Origin: Streptomyces sp. NBC_00250
Lineage (GTDB): Bacteria; Actinomycetota; Actinomycetes; Streptomycetales; Streptomycetaceae
Direction: 5' to 3'
DNA: 64,000 bases
Assembly (NCBI RefSeq): GCF_036192275.1
Contig: NZ_CP108088.1
Coordinates: 6,759,501 to 6,823,500 of the forward strand
The position numbers were made by a program, and so were the translations under genes. This document shows positions 26,329 through 34,073 of this stretch, piece by piece (within the stretch, counting starts at the first letter, position 1; every line of letters begins with the position of its first letter). Below the pieces are notes generated by a model that was not told the DNA's origin, ran no database searches, and was given only the letters and a program-made list of their open reading frames with translations.

Positions 26329-27012
26329 GTGACGCAGGAACACGCGACCCCGGAAGCACCCCAGGTGACGGTCCGTGGGGAGGGGCGGCTGGAGGTCGAC
26401 CCGGAGCTCGCCCGGATCTGGGTGGCCGTCTCCGCCCGGGGCCCCGACCGGTCGGCGACCCTGGCCGACCTCACCCGACGCAACACCCTGGTGCTCGACC
26501 TGGTCAAGGCACAGGGATCCGCGGTGGAGAAACTGGAGACGGGCAGCTTCTCCATCTCCCCCGAGCTGACCCGCAAGGGGCGCGGGGAACGCGTGCACGC
26601 CTTCCACGGCCGGGTGCGGGTCACGGCCGAACTGACCGACTTCACCGTGCTGGGAGAGCTGGTGACCCGGCTCGCCGACCTGGAACTGACGAGCGTCGAC
26701 GGGCCGTGGTGGAGCCTGCGCCCGGCCTCCCCTTCGTACGCGGAGGCGCGCCGGCTCGCCGTGACGGAGGCGGTGGCACGGGCGCGGGCGTACGCCGAGG
26801 CGCTCGGCACCTCGCTCGACTCACTCCTCGAACTGTCGGACGCGGCGAGCGCGGACCCGCTGAGGCCGACGCGGGCCGCCTTCGGCTCGGCGGCGGTGGC
26901 GTACTCGGCGGAGGGAGTCGCGGACGCCCCGCCGCTCGACCTCGAACCGCAGCGCCAGACGGTCACCGCCGAGGTCGTGGCGCGCTTCACGATGCGGCCG
27001 CCCGCACTCTGA
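26329..27012 (+). CDS. SIMPL domain-containing protein (DUF541)
   Basis: The 227-residue protein has a single SIMPL/DUF541 domain (VTVRGEGRLEVDPELA at the start, SYAEARRLAVTEAVARARAYAEALG in the second half). Members are trimeric or oligomeric proteins of unclear function, some periplasmic and linked to oxidative stress. Here no signal peptide is visible, so it is probably cytoplasmic. GTG 26329 has GGAGGA 8 nt upstream. A nested palindrome precedes the RBS. Confidence 0.82.
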   Translation: MTQEHATPEAPQVTVRGEGRLEVDPELARIWVAVSARGPDRSATLADLTRRNTLVLDLVKAQGSAVEKLETGSFSISPELTRKGRGERVHAFHGRVRVTAELTDFTVLGELVTRLADLELTSVDGPWWSLRPASPSYAEARRLAVTEAVARARAYAEALGTSLDSLLELSDAASADPLRPTRAAFGSAAVAYSAEGVADAPPLDLEPQRQTVTAEVVARFTMRPPAL

Positions 27013-27024
27013 GACCCAGGGGGC

Positions 27025-27046
27025 GTCCGGCGGATCATGCCCGGGG
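27025..27046 (+). repeat. Dispersed intergenic repeat, module B, copy 1
   Basis: The 22 bases beginning GTCCGGCGGATCATG match 56308-56329 at 21 of 22 positions. It starts 12 nt after the SIMPL gene stop and runs into a short GGGGCGC tandem repeat (27042-27062). Confidence 0.7.
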
Positions 27047-27109
27047 CGCGGGGCGCGGGGCGCGAAAATCGCTCATCGGAGCACCCCGGCGCACATATTC
27101 AAGACTTGT

Positions 27110-27170
27110 CAACAGCCTTTCACGGAAAGGTTGTTGAGTAGTCATGTCCCGCCAACTCGCTACTGGCGGG
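27110..27170 (+). promoter_or_regulatory. Two consecutive inverted repeats upstream of pyk
   Basis: The first pairs CAACAGCCTTTC (27110-27121) with GAAAGGTTGTTG (27125-27136), 11 of 12 positions, with a 3-nt spacer. The second pairs CCCGCCA (27148-27154) with TGGCGGG (27164-27170) exactly. If pyk is leaderless (see the -10 box), both lie upstream of transcription and act as DNA sites. Otherwise they would form leader hairpins. Confidence 0.6.
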
Positions 27171-27177
27171 TAAGCCC

Positions 27178-27183
27178 TAGGCT
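27178..27183 (+). promoter_or_regulatory. Putative -10 box of a leaderless pyk transcript
   Basis: TAGGCT ends 6 nt before the pyk ATG and no Shine-Dalgarno sequence is present, so transcription probably begins at the start codon. No convincing -35 is seen at 17-nt spacing (ACTCGC). Confidence 0.5.
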
Positions 27184-27189
27184 CGACTC

Positions 27190-28617
27190 ATGCGCCGAGC
27201 GAAAATCGTTTGTACCCTTGGGCCCGCCACCGAAACATACGACCAGATCAAGGCGTTGATCGAGGCCGGAATGGACGTGGCCCGCCTCAATCTCAGCCAC
27301 GGCTCGTACACCGAGCACGAGGAGCGCTACCAGCGCGTGCGCAAAGCCTCCGACGAGACCGGCCGCAGCGTCGGTGTCCTCGCCGACCTTCAAGGCCCGA
27401 AGATCCGCCTCGGCCGCTTCCGCGAAGGTCCCGTACTCCTTGAACGCGGCGACGAGTTCACCATCACCGTCGAGCCGACGGAAGGCGACCGCCACTGCTG
27501 CGGCACGACCTACTCCGGCCTCGCGGCGGACGTCACCGCCGGTGAGCGCATCCTCGTCGACGACGGCCGCGTCACCCTGGAGGTCACCTCCGTCGACGGG
27601 CCCCGGGTGAACACCCTCGTCATCGAAGGCGGCATGGTCTCCGACAACAAGGGCCTCAACCTGCCCGGCGTCGCCGTCTCCGTCCCCGCCCTGTCCGAGA
27701 AGGACATCGAGGACCTCCGCTGGGCGCTGCGCATCGGCGCCGACGTCATCGCCCTCTCCTTCGTCCGCAGCGCCCGGGACATCGTCGACGTCCACCGGAT
27801 CATGGACGAGGAAGGGCGCCGACTGCCCGTCATCGCCAAGATCGAGAAGCCGCAGGCCGTCGAGAACATCGAGGAGATCGTCGCCGCCTTCGACGGCATC
27901 ATGGTCGCCCGCGGCGACCTGGGCGTCGAGATGCCCCTGGAGCAGGTGCCGATCGTCCAGAAGCGCGCCGTGAAGCTGGCCAAGCGGAACGCCAAGCCGG
28001 TCATCGTCGCCACCCAGATGCTCGACTCGATGATCGACAACTCCCGGCCCACCCGCGCCGAGGCCTCCGACGTCGCCAACGCCGTCATCGACGGCACCGA
28101 CGCCGTGATGCTCTCCGGCGAGACCAGCGTCGGCCGCTTCCCGATCGAGACCGTCCGCACCATGAGCCGGATCGTCGAGGCCGCGGAGGAGGACGTCCTC
28201 GGCAAGGGCCTGCCGCCGCTGACCGAGCGGAACAAGCCCCGAACCCAGGGCGGCGCGGTGGCCCGCGCGGCCGCCGAGATGGGTGACTTCCTCGGCGCCA
28301 AGTTCCTCGTCGCCTTCACGCAGTCCGGCGACACGGTCAAGCGGCTCTCCCGCTACCGCTCGCCGATCCCGCTGCTCGCCTTCACGCCCGACCCGGCGAC
28401 GCGCTCCCAACTCAACCTCACCTGGGGCGTCGAGACCTTCCTCGGCCCGCACGTCGACTCGACGGACGCGATGGTGGCCCAGGTGGACGAGGAACTGCTG
28501 CGGATCGGTCGCTGCCGGAAGGGCGACATCGTGGTCATCACGGCAGGCTCCCCGCCGGGAGTCGCGGGCTCGACGAACCTGGTGCGGGTCCACCACATCG
28601 GAGATCCGCTGACGTAG
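27190..28617 (+). CDS. pyk: Pyruvate kinase
   Basis: The 475-residue glycolytic enzyme makes pyruvate and ATP from phosphoenolpyruvate and ADP. Family motifs are intact: KIVCTLGPAT, DVARLNLSHG, the active-site segment IAKIEKPQAVENI, the metal-binding MVARGDLGVEMP and the ATQMLDSMI region. The C-terminal allosteric domain is full length. The ATG at 27190 lacks an RBS and is probably leaderless. Only 3 bp separate its stop from the stop of the convergent LAGLIDADG-type gene. Confidence 0.95.
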   Translation: MRRAKIVCTLGPATETYDQIKALIEAGMDVARLNLSHGSYTEHEERYQRVRKASDETGRSVGVLADLQGPKIRLGRFREGPVLLERGDEFTITVEPTEGDRHCCGTTYSGLAADVTAGERILVDDGRVTLEVTSVDGPRVNTLVIEGGMVSDNKGLNLPGVAVSVPALSEKDIEDLRWALRIGADVIALSFVRSARDIVDVHRIMDEEGRRLPVIAKIEKPQAVENIEEIVAAFDGIMVARGDLGVEMPLEQVPIVQKRAVKLAKRNAKPVIVATQMLDSMIDNSRPTRAEASDVANAVIDGTDAVMLSGETSVGRFPIETVRTMSRIVEAAEEDVLGKGLPPLTERNKPRTQGGAVARAAAEMGDFLGAKFLVAFTQSGDTVKRLSRYRSPIPLLAFTPDPATRSQLNLTWGVETFLGPHVDSTDAMVAQVDEELLRIGRCRKGDIVVITAGSPPGVAGSTNLVRVHHIGDPLT

Positions 28618-28620
28618 GGG

Positions 28621-29400
28621 TCAGTGCTTGGGACCCACGTGCGCGTCCATGAGGGCGACGGAGGCTTTGCGGGCGACGGAGATGTTGTACGGCTTTCCGT
28701 GGCGGGTGCAGTGGGTCCATTCGATGCCCAGCATGTCGAGGGTGTCGGTGTAGAGCTGCCGGATGTCGTCCGAGATGTTGGTGAACCAGTACCGCGGGTA
28801 CTCGTAGCGCTTGCGCTCCCCGTTCACGATGCGAGTGGTCCAGTTCATGGTCCGGCAGCCGTCCGAGTGGATCAGCCCGCGAATGAACTCCCAGGGGTGT
28901 GCCTCGACGATCTCCTGCTGCCAGGGCTCCAAAGCGATCTCGCGTTCGTGCTTCTTGCCGGGCCCGTGCTGAGGAAACATGCATGTCCAGTGCTTCGTGA
29001 AGGACTTCACCTCGGCACACCCCTGCCTTGACCGTCGCCGAACGCTAGGCATCGGCATGACGCGGCGCATGGCGTCCTCGGCTGCGTCGATCAGCCCTGG
29101 CCATGAGGCGGTGCAGAAGATCGACAGGTGGTGCTGCTTCGTCTTGGAGGTGATGTGGCCGTCTCCGAGGTAGAGCCCCAGGAGGTAGGCGTAGGCCGGT
29201 GCGTCGAATGTCCGACCAGTGCACCTGGGGCAATCCGTCGGGTGCTGGTATCGGACGCCGCGTCGTCGCCGGTCCTCTGAGAGCCACCAACCGACCGTGC
29301 CACGCGGCACGTTGAGTTGCTCGGCGACTGCCCTATTGCTCAGACCTCGGCGGAGGAGTGCGAGCGCTTCTTCGCGAATCGAAGGATTGTGCTGCTCCAT
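28621..29400 (-). CDS. Free-standing LAGLIDADG homing-endonuclease-like protein with HTH
   Basis: The 259-residue protein has three visible parts. Residues 8-40 form a helix-turn-helix (LLRRGLSNRAVAEQLNVPRG). A CPRC pair follows at 57-60. Two LAGLIDADG-type motifs lie at 72-81 (YLLGLYLGDG) and 172-181 (FIRGLIHSDG), each with the acidic residue where the catalytic Asp is expected. This is the layout of a monomeric two-motif homing endonuclease fused to a DNA-reading domain. It is not inside an intron or intein: it sits convergent to pyk, 3 bp from its stop, and about 110 bp from a tRNA gene. Its base composition looks less GC-rich than its neighbours, which suggests acquisition. Activity is not proven. 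A domesticated regulator is the alternative. Confidence 0.75.
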   Translation of the reverse strand: MEQHNPSIREEALALLRRGLSNRAVAEQLNVPRGTVGWWLSEDRRRRGVRYQHPTDCPRCTGRTFDAPAYAYLLGLYLGDGHITSKTKQHHLSIFCTASWPGLIDAAEDAMRRVMPMPSVRRRSRQGCAEVKSFTKHWTCMFPQHGPGKKHEREIALEPWQQEIVEAHPWEFIRGLIHSDGCRTMNWTTRIVNGERKRYEYPRYWFTNISDDIRQLYTDTLDMLGIEWTHCTRHGKPYNISVARKASVALMDAHVGPKH

Positions 29401-29508
29401 GTCGGCAGCTTGGCTCGGCAGTGACTCCCCTGCAGGGAATCGAAGGGGTGTTCACCGTGACGAGTGAAGATCGCCAACCTATAGGATTCCTTGGAATCGA
29501 AGGTAGAG

Positions 29509-29581
29509 TGCCCCGGGTGGGATTCGAACCCACGCTGTATGGTGTTTGAGACCATCGCCTCTCCCGCTGGGCTACCGGGGC
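29509..29581 (-). tRNA. tRNA with anticodon CAA (Leu by codon), class I fold without long variable arm
   Basis: Read on the minus strand, a full 73-nt cloverleaf folds. The acceptor stem is GCCCCGG/CCGGGGC with discriminator A. The D-arm is GCC...GGC. The anticodon stem ATGGT/ACCAT carries the loop CTCAAAC, giving anticodon CAA. A 5-nt variable loop (ACAGC) and T-arm GTGGG-TTCGAAT-CCCAC follow. CCA is not encoded. CAA reads UUG leucine codons, yet bacterial leucine tRNAs are class II with a long variable arm and about 85 nt. The fold is well paired and does not look like a pseudogene. A small hairpin (CCTTCG-AAA-CGAAGG, 29583-29597) abuts the 5' end. Confidence 0.85.
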
Positions 29582-29615
29582 TCCTTCGAAACGAAGGTCG
29601 GTGGCAACCTGCTGT

Positions 29616-29630
29616 GTCTCAAACATACAG
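29616..29630 (+). repeat. Inverted partial copy of the tRNA anticodon arm
   Basis: GTCTCAAACATACAG on the plus strand matches the tRNA's own GTCTCAAACACCATACAG (minus strand 29535-29552) except for a 3-nt gap. The two are therefore an inverted repeat, 63 nt apart, with the copy lying just upstream of the response regulator's probable -10 (TAGGCT, 29639-29644). Confidence 0.6.
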
Positions 29631-29680
29631 GACCTAGGTAGGCTCATGTAGCAGTACCTGCCCCGCAACGAGGAGCCCCC

Positions 29681-30334
29681 GTGACCGCCCCCGAGTCGCC
29701 CCAGCCCGCCGACGACGCCGAGGCGTCGCACGTCCCGCCGCTGACGACCCGCGTCGTCATCGCAGAGGACGAGGCCCTCATCCGCCTCGATCTCAAAGAG
29801 ATGCTGGAGGAAGAGGGCTACACGGTCGTCGGCGAGGCCGGTGACGGTGCCACCGCCGTCGAGCTCGCCCGCGAGCACCGCCCCGACCTCGTCATCCTCG
29901 ACGTGAAGATGCCCGTCCTCGACGGCATCTCGGCCGCCGAGAAGATCGCCGGCGAGTCCATCGCCCCGGTCCTCATGCTCACCGCCTTCTCGCAGCGCGA
30001 GCTCGTCGAGCGGGCCCGGGACGCCGGTGCCATGGCGTACCTGGTGAAGCCGTTCAGCAAGAGCGACGTCGTGCCGGCCATCGAGATGGCCGTCTCCCGC
30101 TTCGCCGAGCTGCGCGCCCTGGAGCTGGAGATCGCGGACCTCTCCCAGCGCCTGGAGACCCGCAAGCTGGTGGACCGCGCCAAGTCGATCCTGCAGACCC
30201 AGTACGGGCTGACGGAGCCGGCCGCGTTCCGCTGGATCCAGAAGACGTCCATGGACCGGCGCATGTCCATGCAGCAGGTCGCCGAGGCCGTCATCGAGGA
30301 CGCCGAGGAGAAGAAGGCGGCCAAGGGCCAGTAG
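29681..30334 (+). CDS. pdtaR: ANTAR-domain response regulator (PdtaR-like)
   Basis: The 217-residue protein has a receiver domain (about 23-140; acidic pocket Glu29/Asp30, phosphoacceptor Asp74 in VILDVKMP, conserved Thr and Lys in LTAF and VKPF). A C-terminal ANTAR domain follows (about 150-206, LETRKLVDRAKSILQTQYGLTEPAAFRWIQ). ANTAR proteins bind paired stem-loops in mRNA and antiterminate transcription. The order is the same as PdtaR of mycobacteria, whose kinase PdtaS lies elsewhere. GTG 29681 has AGGAG 7 nt upstream. A 16-bp bidirectional terminator follows. Confidence 0.9.
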   Translation: MTAPESPQPADDAEASHVPPLTTRVVIAEDEALIRLDLKEMLEEEGYTVVGEAGDGATAVELAREHRPDLVILDVKMPVLDGISAAEKIAGESIAPVLMLTAFSQRELVERARDAGAMAYLVKPFSKSDVVPAIEMAVSRFAELRALELEIADLSQRLETRKLVDRAKSILQTQYGLTEPAAFRWIQKTSMDRRMSMQQVAEAVIEDAEEKKAAKGQ

Positions 30335-30363
30335 CCCACGCCCGACGCCCCGTACGCGTACGG

Positions 30364-30401
30364 AGAAGGCCCGCCCCACGACGTTGTGGGGCGGGCCTTC
30401 T
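30364..30401. terminator. Bidirectional terminator between pdtaR and livF
   Basis: A perfect 16-bp stem (AGAAGGCCCGCCCCAC and its complement) encloses a 6-nt loop. It lies between convergent genes and should serve both. Confidence 0.9.
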
Positions 30402-30424
30402 GTCCTTGGTGCCGACCTGGTGGG

Positions 30425-31141
30425 TCAGTCCTCGCCGAGGTACGCCTTGCGGACGGACTCGTCGTGGAGCAGGTTCTGGCCGGTGCCCGAGAGCACGACC
30501 TTGCCGATCTCCATCACGTGACCGTGGTCCGCGAGGGCGAGCGCGGCCTGGGCGTTCTGCTCGACGAGCAGGATCGTGGTGCCCTGGGCCTTCAGCTCGG
30601 CGATGGTCGCCATGATCTTCTGCATCATGATCGGCGAGAGACCCATCGAGGGCTCGTCGAGCATGAGCAGCTTCGGCTGGGACATCAACGCCCGGCCCAT
30701 GGCGAGCATCTGCTGCTCACCGCCGGAGAGCGTGCCGGCCGCCTGCTTGCGACGCTCGCCCAGGATCGGGAAGAGGTCGTAGGCGCGCTGGACGTCCTTG
30801 GCGATGCCCGCGGTGTCCTTCCGGAGGAAGGCGCCGAGGAGGAGGTTCTCCTCGATGGTCATCCGGGGGAAGATGTGCCGGCCCTCGGGGGAGTGGGCCA
30901 GACCCAGCGAGACGATCTTGTGCGCGGGGATCTTGCGGAGGGACTTGCCCTCGAACTTGATCTGGCCGCCGACCGGCTTGAGGAGCCCGGAGAGGGTCCG
31001 CAGGGTGGTGGTCTTCCCGGCGCCGTTGGTGCCGATGAGGGTGACGACCTCACCGGCGTCGACGGAGAAGGAGATGCCCTTGACGGCCTCGATCTTTCCG
31101 TAGGCGACGCGCAGGTCCTCGACTTCGAGCAGTGCGGTCAT
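30425..31141 (-). CDS. livF: Branched-chain amino acid ABC transporter ATP-binding protein LivF
   Basis: The 238-residue ABC ATPase has Walker A GTNGAGKT (37-44), signature LSGGEQQML and Walker B LLMLDEP. It is the second ATPase of the Liv system for uptake of leucine, isoleucine and valine, or related amides. It is the last gene of the livKHMGF operon, and its ATG overlaps the livG stop by 4 bp. Confidence 0.93.
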   Translation of the reverse strand: MTALLEVEDLRVAYGKIEAVKGISFSVDAGEVVTLIGTNGAGKTTTLRTLSGLLKPVGGQIKFEGKSLRKIPAHKIVSLGLAHSPEGRHIFPRMTIEENLLLGAFLRKDTAGIAKDVQRAYDLFPILGERRKQAAGTLSGGEQQMLAMGRALMSQPKLLMLDEPSMGLSPIMMQKIMATIAELKAQGTTILLVEQNAQAALALADHGHVMEIGKVVLSGTGQNLLHDESVRKAYLGED

Positions 31142-32235
31142 GCGTCGTTCTCCTTGCCCGAACCGGGGTCTTGCGTGGTGTCCTCCGAGGAGGTCTCCTC
31201 GGCAGCCGGCGTCTCGTCGTCGGAGGCCTCGGGGGCCTCCGGGGCGTCGCCCGAAGGCGCGTCCTCGGCAGCCTCGTCGTCGGAGGCCTCGTCGGCCTCG
31301 TCCTCGGACGGAACCTCCTTCGCCGGAGCGTCCTTCGCCGGAGCCGCCTCGGCGGGCGCCTCCTTGGACAGCGCGTCCTTGGCGGGGGCCTCCTCCACGG
31401 GAGCTTCCTCCGCCGGCGCGGCGTCCGCGACGGGCTCGCCCAGGTAGGCGGCGATGACCCGCTCGTCGCTCTGGACGGTCTGGCTGTCGCCCTCGATCAG
31501 CTTCTGCCCCTGGACGAGCACGGCGACCCGGTCGCAGAGGTTGAAGATGAACCGCATGTCGTGCTCGATGACGAGCACGGCGATGCCCATGTCCCGGATG
31601 GCGAAGATGAGTTCCTCCGCCGCCCGCGTCTCCTGCGGGTTCATGCCGGCGGTGGGCTCGTCGAGCAGGATCAGACCGGGGTCGCTCGCGAGGGCGCGGG
31701 CGATCTCCAGCTTGCGCTGCTCTCCGTACGGGAGGTTCTTGGCGAGGTGCTGCGCCTTGTCCTGGAGGCCGATGAACTCCAGGAGTTCCATGGCCCGCTC
31801 CGTCGCCTCCGCCTCGGCCTTCTTGAAGCCGGGCAGACGCAGCAGCGCCGACCAGAGGCCCTGCTTCATCCGGGTGTGGCGTCCGACGAGGACGTTCTCC
31901 AGGACCGTCATGTTGTGGAAGAGACGGATGTTCTGGAAGGTGCGGGCGATGCCGGCGTCGGTGACCTTGAAGGACGTGGGCGGCAGGACCTTGCCCTTGT
32001 ACCGGACTTCACCCTCGGTGGGGACGTAGAGGCCGGTGAGGCAGTTGAAGAAGGTGGTCTTGCCGGCGCCGTTGGGGCCGATCAGACCGACGATCTCGCC
32101 GCTGTTCACGGTGAGGTCGACATTGCGCACGGCGGTGAGGCCGCCGAAGCGCATCGTGACCCCGCGGGCGTCGAGCACGGTCTCGCGGGCGACGGGCTCC
32201 GTGGAGTCCGCGGCCTTCGTGGTGGTGGTCGTCAT
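31138..32235 (-). CDS. livG: Branched-chain amino acid ABC transporter ATP-binding protein LivG with acidic tail
   Basis: The 365-residue protein has the ABC domain of LivG: Walker A GPNGAGKT (53-60), signature LPYGEQRKLEIARAL and Walker B LILLDEP. The normal LivG end (VIAAYLGEPV) falls near residue 269. About 95 further residues form an unusual Ala/Pro/Glu/Asp-rich, strongly acidic and probably disordered tail with repeated EAPAKD-like units. The usual family length is about 255-290. The frame is open and consistent in composition, so this is a real extension and not a frameshift. Confidence 0.92.
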   Translation of the reverse strand: MTTTTTKAADSTEPVARETVLDARGVTMRFGGLTAVRNVDLTVNSGEIVGLIGPNGAGKTTFFNCLTGLYVPTEGEVRYKGKVLPPTSFKVTDAGIARTFQNIRLFHNMTVLENVLVGRHTRMKQGLWSALLRLPGFKKAEAEATERAMELLEFIGLQDKAQHLAKNLPYGEQRKLEIARALASDPGLILLDEPTAGMNPQETRAAEELIFAIRDMGIAVLVIEHDMRFIFNLCDRVAVLVQGQKLIEGDSQTVQSDERVIAAYLGEPVADAAPAEEAPVEEAPAKDALSKEAPAEAAPAKDAPAKEVPSEDEADEASDDEAAEDAPSGDAPEAPEASDDETPAAEETSSEDTTQDPGSGKENDA

Positions 32236-32238
32236 GGT

Positions 32239-34068
32239 TCAGGCACCTGCCTTGGCGAGCGTGGCGGGCGTCTCGTCCTTCTCGTGGAACTCCAGCTGGT
32301 TGCGCCGGTTGGCGATCATGCCCTCCGGGCGGAAGCGCATGAGCAGGATCAGCGCGACGCCGAAGGCGAGGAGCTGGTACTCGCCCATGAACTGGAGCTT
32401 GTTCGGGATGAGGAAGAGCAGCGAGGCACCGACCAGCGGACCGCTCATCGTGCCCATGCCGCCGAGGACGACGGCCGCGAGCAGGAAGGCGGAGTTGGGC
32501 GGGATCGGTCCGGCGAAGAGGTACTGCTCCGGGGTCACCGTGTAGGTGACGTGGGCCTGCACGGTGCCGGCGAGACCGGCGAGCGAGGCGCCGAGCGCGA
32601 AGGCGATGAGCTTGACCCGGAAGCCGTTGATGCCCATGGCGAGCGCGGCGGTCTCGTCCTCGCGGATGGCGACCCAGGCGCGGCCGATACGGGAGTCGCC
32701 GCTGCGCCGGAAGACCAGCACGACGACCGCCATGATCAGCAGCATCAGGAAGAAGTAGTTGGCGAAGCGGCCGATCGTGAAGCCGGCGATCGAGTGCTCG
32801 GCGCCGAAGTCGAACCCGAACATGCTCAGGTTCGGGATGGACGCGATGCCGTTGGAGCCGTTGGTGATGTCCGGACCGGAGGTGCCGTCGGTGTTCATGA
32901 CGGCGATGCGGAAGATCTCACCGAAACCGAGCGTCACGATGGCGAGGTAGTCGCCGCGCAGTCGCAGGGTCGGGGCGCCGATGAGGACACCGAAGACCAG
33001 GGAGGCTCCGGCGCCGACCAGGATGGCGGCCCAGAAGGGGAGGTGCACGCCGAAGGGGGAGCTCGGGGCGCCCGAGACGAGGGCGGCCGCGTAGGCGCCG
33101 ACGCCGAGGAAGGCGACGTAACCGAGGTCGAGGAGACCGGCGAGGCCGACGACGATGTTCAGGCCCAGGGCGACCGTGGCGAAGATCAGGATGTAGACGC
33201 CGAGCGTCGCGTACTGGTCGTCGGTCTGGGTGAAGGGGAAGAGCGCCGCGGCCGTGAACGCGCCCGCGATGGAGAGGTTCTGGTGCTTCTTGGTGAGCTG
33301 CGTGGCCTGCTGCATGAGGCCCGACTTGTTGACCGCCGCGAAGCCGAGGCCCGCCGTGATCAGGAAGCCGAGGAACAGCTCGTCGTACTCGGTGCCGATG
33401 CCGTAGGTGAAGACGCCGAGCGCCACGGCGAGGATGCCCGTGATGATCAGGATCTCGACGGAGGAGTGCATCGAGGGCAGTCGGCGCACGGGGCCGGTCG
33501 CGAAGGCGGCCTTGAAGGTGGCCCAGCCGTTGCTCCAGCTGTGCTTGAACTGGTCCCAGCCGGTGTCCTCCGGGTCGACGGGCAGCACCTTGGGCCGCTC
33601 GAAGGGGAGGGCGAGCGCGCCGAGGAGGGCGAGCAGGCTGGCGAGCGCGAGGAGTGCGCCGCCCGGCTCCAGGTTGACCGGGCCGCCGAGTTCGAGGCTG
33701 ATCGCGCCGACGGTGAACCAGGCGGTGGCGAAGGAGGCGAGCGCGGCGAGCTTGAGAGCCGCGTCGGCGCCTGCCGGGGTCAGCCAGCGGGTGCCCTTGA
33801 CGCCGTAGGAGGAGAGGGCGAAGAGGGTGGTGAGCAGGCCCAGGACCAGGACCTGCATCTGGAGGCCGGCGGGGGAGCCGTAGAACGTGAGGTCGCCGGG
33901 GAAGCGGGCGGTCCAGGTCCAGGCGGTGAAGCAGCTGGCGACGGTGAGGGCGCCGCCGCCCAGGGTGAGGGCGCGGGCGATGCCGATCGGCACGAAGCCG
34001 ATGAGACCGGTCGCCGCAGCGGGCTCGGAGGCCGCTGCCGCCTTGGGGTTCTCGGAGATGGTGGTCAT
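32239..34068 (-). CDS. livM: Branched-chain amino acid ABC transporter permease LivM, extended
   Basis: This is a 609-residue membrane permease. The conserved LivM core (about residues 290-590, with GLAGLLDLGYVAFLGVGAYA and LRLRGDYLAIVTLGFGEI) is preceded by about 270 extra residues that hold roughly six more hydrophobic segments and a polar stretch near 160-190. LivM proteins are usually about 300-450 residues. ATG 34068 is used here. A GTG at 34077 that overlaps the livH stop as GTGA would add three residues. livG starts 3 bp after its stop. Confidence 0.9.
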   Translation of the reverse strand: MTTISENPKAAAASEPAAATGLIGFVPIGIARALTLGGGALTVASCFTAWTWTARFPGDLTFYGSPAGLQMQVLVLGLLTTLFALSSYGVKGTRWLTPAGADAALKLAALASFATAWFTVGAISLELGGPVNLEPGGALLALASLLALLGALALPFERPKVLPVDPEDTGWDQFKHSWSNGWATFKAAFATGPVRRLPSMHSSVEILIITGILAVALGVFTYGIGTEYDELFLGFLITAGLGFAAVNKSGLMQQATQLTKKHQNLSIAGAFTAAALFPFTQTDDQYATLGVYILIFATVALGLNIVVGLAGLLDLGYVAFLGVGAYAAALVSGAPSSPFGVHLPFWAAILVGAGASLVFGVLIGAPTLRLRGDYLAIVTLGFGEIFRIAVMNTDGTSGPDITNGSNGIASIPNLSMFGFDFGAEHSIAGFTIGRFANYFFLMLLIMAVVVLVFRRSGDSRIGRAWVAIREDETAALAMGINGFRVKLIAFALGASLAGLAGTVQAHVTYTVTPEQYLFAGPIPPNSAFLLAAVVLGGMGTMSGPLVGASLLFLIPNKLQFMGEYQLLAFGVALILLMRFRPEGMIANRRNQLEFHEKDETPATLAKAGA

Positions 34069-34073
34069 GGTGC

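Noticed and set aside
28621..29400. Intein or group I intron endonuclease
   Set aside because: The pyk gene is intact and no split host gene, intein splice residues or intron core is present around it.
29509..29581. Class II leucine tRNA
   Set aside because: Only five bases separate the anticodon stem from the T-stem, so no long variable arm can form.
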